Under the pieces are notes generated by a model, which saw nothing but the letters and a program-made list of their open reading frames with translations, searched no databases and had not been told where the DNA came from. A stretch of 8,904 bases of DNA from Nitrososphaerota archaeon (lineage in GTDB: Archaea; Thermoproteota; Nitrososphaeria; Nitrososphaerales; UBA183): positions 1 to 8,904 of the forward strand of contig JAFMAU010000074.1 of NCBI GenBank assembly GCA_029784825.1, written 5' to 3'. Every line of letters begins with the position of its first letter. Position 1 is the stretch's first letter. Shown here in pieces: positions 6,432 to 8,904 of the stretch. The position numbers and the translations under genes were made by a program.

Positions 6432-6902
6432 TCAGTTGGAAAGCTGGAACTCGAAGTTCTTCCCAATGCTGTCAATGATCTCGACATAGAAGGAGCTTGG
6501 AGTGTTGCTGAAGGTCAGGGTCAGCTCCGCCAGCTTCTGCGTCTGTATGGTGCTGATGGCCGAGCCCGAGGAGGCGTCGGTGAGGGTGAAGCCCTGCGCC
6601 TGCTGCTGCGAGCCCGCGACCAGGAAGGCCTGCTGCGGCGGGTTCAGCGTAATGGGCTGCAGGCCGTAGTTGTAGAGGTAGAGGGTGACTGTGCTTCCCT
6701 GCACCTGGTAGCTCACGAGGCTCATCAGCTCCCCCGTGGCCTTGGCCGAGTCCTGGATTCCCTTTGCCACGCTCCCTCCGGAGGAGTTCAACCCCGAGAC
6801 GTAGTAAGTGTAGAAGACGCCGAAGACCCCCACTGTGATGGAGAGGAGGAGCAGGGCCGCGACGACTTCGCTGACCCCGGCCCTGCTGTGTGATACCTTC
6901 AT
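6432..6902 (-). CDS. Archaeal type IV pilin-like protein
   Basis: Secreted pilin-like protein of 156 residues. It has a short class III signal peptide (SRAG at 6-9, cleavage probably after G9). The hydrophobic helix at about 13-36 begins VSEVVAALLLL, with Glu12 at the position expected for a pilin glutamate. The remainder is predicted to be beta-rich, with a Tyr-rich strand TVTLYLYNYG at 71-80, a Gln-rich stretch at 98-103, and a C-terminus IIDSIGKNFEFQLSN that looks like a final beta strand. There are no cysteines. The gene lies between the pilin at 6933 and the large secreted protein at 5027, all on one strand but each with its own TATA box. It is a likely structural subunit; major or minor status is unknown. 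Confidence 0.8.
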   Translation of the reverse strand: MKVSHSRAGVSEVVAALLLLSITVGVFGVFYTYYVSGLNSSGGSVAKGIQDSAKATGELMSLVSYQVQGSTVTLYLYNYGLQPITLNPPQQAFLVAGSQQQAQGFTLTDASSGSAISTIQTQKLAELTLTFSNTPSSFYVEIIDSIGKNFEFQLSN

Positions 6903-6922
6903 CCCTTCGGGACGGCGTTCTT

Positions 6923-6932
6923 GGATAAAACG
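6923..6932 (-). promoter_or_regulatory. TATA-like box CGTTTTATCC of the pilin gene at 6902
   Basis: On the minus strand TTTTATCC begins 28 nt before the ATG at 6902 with no Shine-Dalgarno sequence, predicting a leaderless mRNA. The element directly abuts the stop codon (6933-6935) of the upstream pilin. The same decamer occurs near the start of that upstream pilin, at 7433-7442. Confidence 0.6.
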
Positions 6933-7430
6933 TCAGGGAGATGCTTCGACCCCGAAGGCCTGACTGTACGTCGCTCCGTTGCTCAGAGTGCCGTCGATAA
7001 TGACCGCATAGGCGGAGCCCACTGTGGCGGCGAGATTGCCCGATACTGTTGTATCCTGGGTAATTGCAGAGTACGGCCCGCCTGAAAGCCCCCTGACGGT
7101 GATCATGGCCGTTCCCCCGCCGCCGGCGATTACTGACGAATATGTGACCCGAAGTTGAGAGGAGTCCCCTGTAATAGAAATCGACAGCGAGGTGAACGGC
7201 ATCCCTCCGGTGTTGACAATCTGGGCGCTGACAGTGGTGAAGCCCGAAGCTCCAACTATGATGGAAAGCGAAGGCGAAAGTCCTGCTTGGGGCCTCAGGT
7301 ATGACGTGACCGCGACGTAGTATACTGCCGAACCAACAACGGCGAGGGAGATGATCAGGATTGTCGCTATGATGGTGCTGACGCCATTCTTGTTACACGA
7401 CACGGCAGATTTCGTGGGTGAATATTCCAT
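6933..7430 (-). CDS. Archaeal type IV pilin-like protein, start uncertain
   Basis: Secreted pilin-like protein, 165 residues from the ATG at 7430. The class III signal peptide has CNKNG at 12-16, likely cleavage after G16, and a hydrophobic helix at 17-42 beginning VSTIIATILII. The remainder is Ser/Thr/Gly-rich and beta-like; INTGG-type turns (VNTGG at 72-76) and the C-terminal LSNGAT at 149-154 match the pilin at 2085-2540, so the two look paralogous. The frame stays open upstream to 7679, but the extra residues do not resemble a signal peptide and were dropped. The start is debatable. The TATA-like decamer at 7433-7442 lies too close to the ATG at 7430; with the spacing seen elsewhere, transcription would begin near 7412. 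The GTG at 7403 would then be used after a 9-nt leader, giving a 156-residue protein with a shorter, more typical signal peptide. Confidence 0.75.
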   Translation of the reverse strand: MEYSPTKSAVSCNKNGVSTIIATILIISLAVVGSAVYYVAVTSYLRPQAGLSPSLSIIVGASGFTTVSAQIVNTGGMPFTSLSISITGDSSQLRVTYSSVIAGGGGTAMITVRGLSGGPYSAITQDTTVSGNLAATVGSAYAVIIDGTLSNGATYSQAFGVEASP

Positions 7431-7432
7431 CA

Positions 7433-7442
7433 GGATAAAACG
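7433..7442 (-). promoter_or_regulatory. TATA-like box CGTTTTATCC of the pilin gene at 6933-7430
   Basis: Minus-strand decamer identical to the one at 6923-6932. By analogy, transcription would start about 28 nt after its first T of TTTT, near 7412. That is inside the frame opened by the ATG at 7430, and favours the GTG at 7403 as the true start. It remains possible that the match is fortuitous. Confidence 0.45.
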
Positions 7443-7496
7443 AGACCCACTTTCACAGTCCCTCCTTCTTTCCGTTGGGTGTTGGCCAACATGGGG

Positions 7497-7503
7497 TATT
7501 ATA
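7497..7503 (+). promoter_or_regulatory. Possible TATA box and Shine-Dalgarno for the small gene at 7537
   Basis: TATTATA begins 40 nt before the ATG at 7537. With 27-28 nt spacing, transcription would start near 7524, leaving a 12-nt leader that contains GGAG (7527-7530), 6 nt before the ATG. This differs from the leaderless pilin genes. Support is moderate to weak. Confidence 0.35.
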
Positions 7504-7536
7504 GGCGGAAGGGCAGATTTTGGTCCGGAGTCAGGA

Positions 7537-7722
7537 ATGGCAGCCGAAGCGAATGAGTACGACCGCGAGTCGGAGATGATTGAGGTGAGCGTTAGCCTGT
7601 TCATCGCCTCGATGATGTTAGAGGAAGGGAACGAAAGGATGTACCTGGAGCATCTCAGGAGGGCCCAGGCACACCTCACGAGCTTGATTTTGGACGCCGA
7701 GATGCACTGTTCCTCGAACTAA
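7537..7722 (+). CDS. Small acidic helical protein, unknown function
   Basis: I do not recognise a family. The 61-residue product starts MAAEANEYDRES and is predicted to form one or two amphipathic helices, with acidic N-terminal residues and repeated hydrophobic positions (IEVSVSLFIASMML at 15-28, then YLEHLRRAQAHLTSLILD at 36-53). There is no signal peptide or membrane segment, and one cysteine (C58). A longer frame opens at 7351, but its first 62 residues overlap the antisense start of the pilin gene and look non-coding, so the ATG at 7537 was chosen. A GGAG sequence lies 6 nt before it. The gene is divergent from the pilin gene, sharing the region 7431-7536. A small regulator or antitoxin-like protein is possible, but nothing in the sequence shows this. 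Confidence 0.5.
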   Translation: MAAEANEYDRESEMIEVSVSLFIASMMLEEGNERMYLEHLRRAQAHLTSLILDAEMHCSSN

Positions 7723-7789
7723 CCTCTCCACCCAAGGAAGATTCGGACCGCACCGAGAGACCGTCTGATTGTTTGTGTAGGGGGTCCTG

Positions 7790-8101
7790 TCAAGTTGATG
7801 GGCCGTGAGGCCGATTCTTCTCGCTGTCAAGCGTCAGGCCATTAACCTTCGGGGACTCGCCGCGTCCCCTCACCAGCGCCGCGACGCCAAGCAGTATCAA
7901 GGCGACGCCTATGAGATTGAGGGTGTAATTGGCTGAAATGCTGGCGCCGAAAGAAAGCGCCCATACAAGTGGAACCCAAATCGGGTAGCCGTAAAAAGTC
8001 CCAACTGTGTCGCTCGTTCTTACCGTGTAGACGGCACCAAATACTGCCATTATGCCTCCTACCAAGAGAAACACCATTCCAACGACGAGCAGAGGCTTCA
8101 T
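7790..8101 (-). CDS. Small integral membrane protein, unknown function
   Basis: I do not recognise a family. The 103-residue product has a hydrophobic N-terminal segment at about 3-25 (LLVVGMVFLLVGGIMAVFGAV), a less hydrophobic one at about 41-55 (IWVPLVWALSFGASI), and a third at about 60-79 (TLNLIGVALILLGVAALVRG). A polar, basic tail of about 24 residues follows. Two or three membrane passes are likely, with the Arg-rich end after segment three predicted to face the cytoplasm. The ATG is preceded by AGGTGAT at 8105-8111, three bases before the start, one of the clearest Shine-Dalgarno sequences in the window, so translation here is probably leadered, unlike the pilin genes. The gene is divergent from that at 8251 and convergent with that at 7537. 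No link to the pilus is evident. Confidence 0.62.
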   Translation of the reverse strand: MKPLLVVGMVFLLVGGIMAVFGAVYTVRTSDTVGTFYGYPIWVPLVWALSFGASISANYTLNLIGVALILLGVAALVRGRGESPKVNGLTLDSEKNRPHGPST

Positions 8102-8104
8102 TTC

Positions 8105-8111
8105 ATCACCT
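8105..8111 (-). promoter_or_regulatory. Shine-Dalgarno sequence of the small membrane protein gene
   Basis: AGGTGAT on the minus strand ends three bases before the ATG at 8101; its GGTG core is 5 nt away. This matches the archaeal anti-Shine-Dalgarno complement and supports this start. Confidence 0.5.
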
Positions 8112-8125
8112 GACGGCCTAGGGAA

Positions 8126-8141
8126 TTAATAATCCTATTAT
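8126..8141 (-). promoter_or_regulatory. AT-rich promoter region of the small membrane protein gene
   Basis: Two overlapping candidates lie on the minus strand. ATAATA (8136-8141) would place transcription start near 8112, just keeping the Shine-Dalgarno sequence. TTATTAA (8126-8132) would start near 8104 and lose it. The first therefore fits better. Confidence 0.35.
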
Positions 8142-8229
8142 GGAGAACGGCAATCACGGCCCGGAGGTTTACAGCGCTCAAAACTCGAAGGACGGCCCGT
8201 TGGTTTGACAGAACCGTGTAGGGTGGGGG

Positions 8230-8235
8230 TTATAT
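8230..8235 (+). promoter_or_regulatory. TATA-like box of the gene at 8251
   Basis: TTATAT begins 21 nt before the ATG at 8251, closer than the 27-28 nt seen at other genes. Standard spacing would start transcription near 8257, inside the frame, and would favour the next ATG at 8275. Confidence 0.4.
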
Positions 8236-8250
8236 CTCGATGCTCGTGAA

Positions 8251-8580
8251 ATGGGTCGGGAGACCATAGCGCAGATGTCAGAGGAGCACACAGGCGGGCA
8301 GCCTGCAGACCGGCCGCTGAGGATACTTGTTGACGGAGAGGAGTGCACTGCGATTTCAGGAAAGGATTCTGTGATGTTCAAGAAGGACAATGGAGCCGTA
8401 TGGGGGTTCTTGAGGAGTGCAATCCAGATGTCTACGTTTGATGCTGATGATGCGGTTATAGTGGCCTACAAAGATGGAGACATGGTAAAGTCCATCAGGA
8501 TTACCTCTCGCCCTAGTCCCTTCCGACAAGGCGAGCCCGAGTACGCGCCTGGCCTCATTTGTATGGCGCTGATGATCTAA
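8251..8580 (+). CDS. Small soluble protein, unknown function
   Basis: I do not recognise a family. The 109-residue product has no membrane segment or signal peptide. The middle part alternates strands and a helix: RPLRILVDGEECTAI at about 21-35, SVMFKKDNGAVWGFLRSAIQM at about 40-60, then DDAVIVAYKDGDMVKSIRITS at about 66-86. This suggests a compact alpha/beta fold. The C-terminus is Pro-rich and ends LICMALMI. The second ATG, at 8275 (MSEEHTGG), would give 101 residues and fits the TATA-like box at 8230-8235 better. The gene is divergent from the membrane protein gene and converges with the minus-strand frame ending at 8590, only 9 nt away. Confidence 0.6.
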   Translation: MGRETIAQMSEEHTGGQPADRPLRILVDGEECTAISGKDSVMFKKDNGAVWGFLRSAIQMSTFDADDAVIVAYKDGDMVKSIRITSRPSPFRQGEPEYAPGLICMALMI

Positions 8581-8589
8581 GTCAAAAGG

Positions 8590-8904
8590 CTACGGACCGA
8601 CTTTACGGAACTGATTAGCATCAATCATGTTCTTCAGATTTTGAAGAGCCACAACTCCGTCAACGGTCTTGGGATCTATCGCCGAGATTTTCTCATGAAG
8701 CTGACGGCCGAGACTGTCCGTGAGGAGTTCGTTTTTCGCCATTTCTGGAGAAATGAGCTTGTGAGATGCAAGCTCCTGACCCAATTTGCTTCTGTTTAGC
8801 GACAAATCAAGCATCTGATCTCGCCATTTGGAGGCCGATTCAACATCAGGACCGGTCGTTGAATTCATCCAAGTTGTGGCCCTGAAGTGTTGACCGCTCG
8901 GATT
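8590..8904 (-). CDS. Helical protein of unknown function, 5' end probably outside the window
   Basis: I do not recognise a family. From the ATG at 8868 it encodes 92 residues, largely charged and helical, for example LGQELASHKLISPEMAKNEL at about 28-47 and GVVALQNLKNMIDANQF at about 71-87. There is no membrane segment. The frame has no stop between 8868 and the window edge at 8904, adding 12 codons (ending RATTW before the Met). Neither a TATA-like box nor a Shine-Dalgarno sequence precedes the ATG at 8868, so the gene more likely starts beyond the edge and is shown here as 5'-partial. The stop is TAG at 8590-8592. Confidence 0.5.
   Translation of the reverse strand, partial: NPSGQHFRATTWMNSTTGPDVESASKWRDQMLDLSLNRSKLGQELASHKLISPEMAKNELLTDSLGRQLHEKISAIDPKTVDGVVALQNLKNMIDANQFRKVGP

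Noticed and set aside
7351..7536. Upstream extension of the small plus-strand gene
   Set aside because: The residues are antisense to the pilin signal peptide region and no promoter fits a start at 7351. The ATG at 7537 has GGAG upstream.
7431..7679. Upstream extension of the minus-strand pilin frame to 7679
   Set aside because: The extra 83 residues precede a class III signal peptide, which must be N-terminal, and they overlap the small plus-strand gene.
8156..8198. Direct repeat ACGGCCCG in the divergent intergenic region
   Set aside because: Only two 8-nt GC-rich copies with no link to a promoter box; chance occurrence is plausible.

Overview
The window most likely comes from an archaeon with a fairly GC-rich genome. 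Five proteins carry class III (prepilin/archaellin-type) signal peptides of the archaeal form: a short basic stretch, Gly or Ala, then a hydrophobic segment starting ISPIIA, VSTIIA or similar. The pilus platform protein has the duplicated T2SF layout seen in archaea. Most start codons lie 27-28 nt downstream of an A/T-rich TATA-like box with no Shine-Dalgarno sequence, as expected for leaderless archaeal mRNAs. I cannot assign a phylum; a TACK-type lineage or Thermoplasmatota are both possible.

Layout. Positions 159-3013 (+ strand) hold a TadC/ArlJ-like pilus platform protein followed by two small pilin-like proteins, each behind its own TATA box. Positions 3104-4888 (- strand) hold a DNA methyltransferase fused to an Mrr-like nuclease domain. 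It looks more AT-rich than its neighbours and resembles a defence-gene insertion. Positions 5027-7430 (- strand) hold three more secreted or pilin-like genes: a 456-residue protein with a pilin-type N-terminus and a long Tyr/Thr/Cys-rich repeat region, and two ordinary pilin-like proteins. Positions 7537-8904 carry four small genes of unknown function: a short helical protein (+), a small membrane protein (-), a small soluble protein (+), and a protein (-) whose reading frame is open to the right edge of the window.

How they fit together. The platform protein and the pilin-like proteins probably build one or more archaeal type IV pili. The secretion ATPase and prepilin peptidase are not in the window. 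The long Cys-rich protein is the best candidate for a tip or adhesive subunit. Pilins of similar design occur in both blocks, and near-identical promoter words recur upstream of them, suggesting duplication and common control. The methyltransferase-nuclease is probably unrelated in function and was likely acquired separately.

No tRNA, rRNA, CRISPR array or insertion sequence was recognised. All functional calls rest on reading the sequence, not on database searches.
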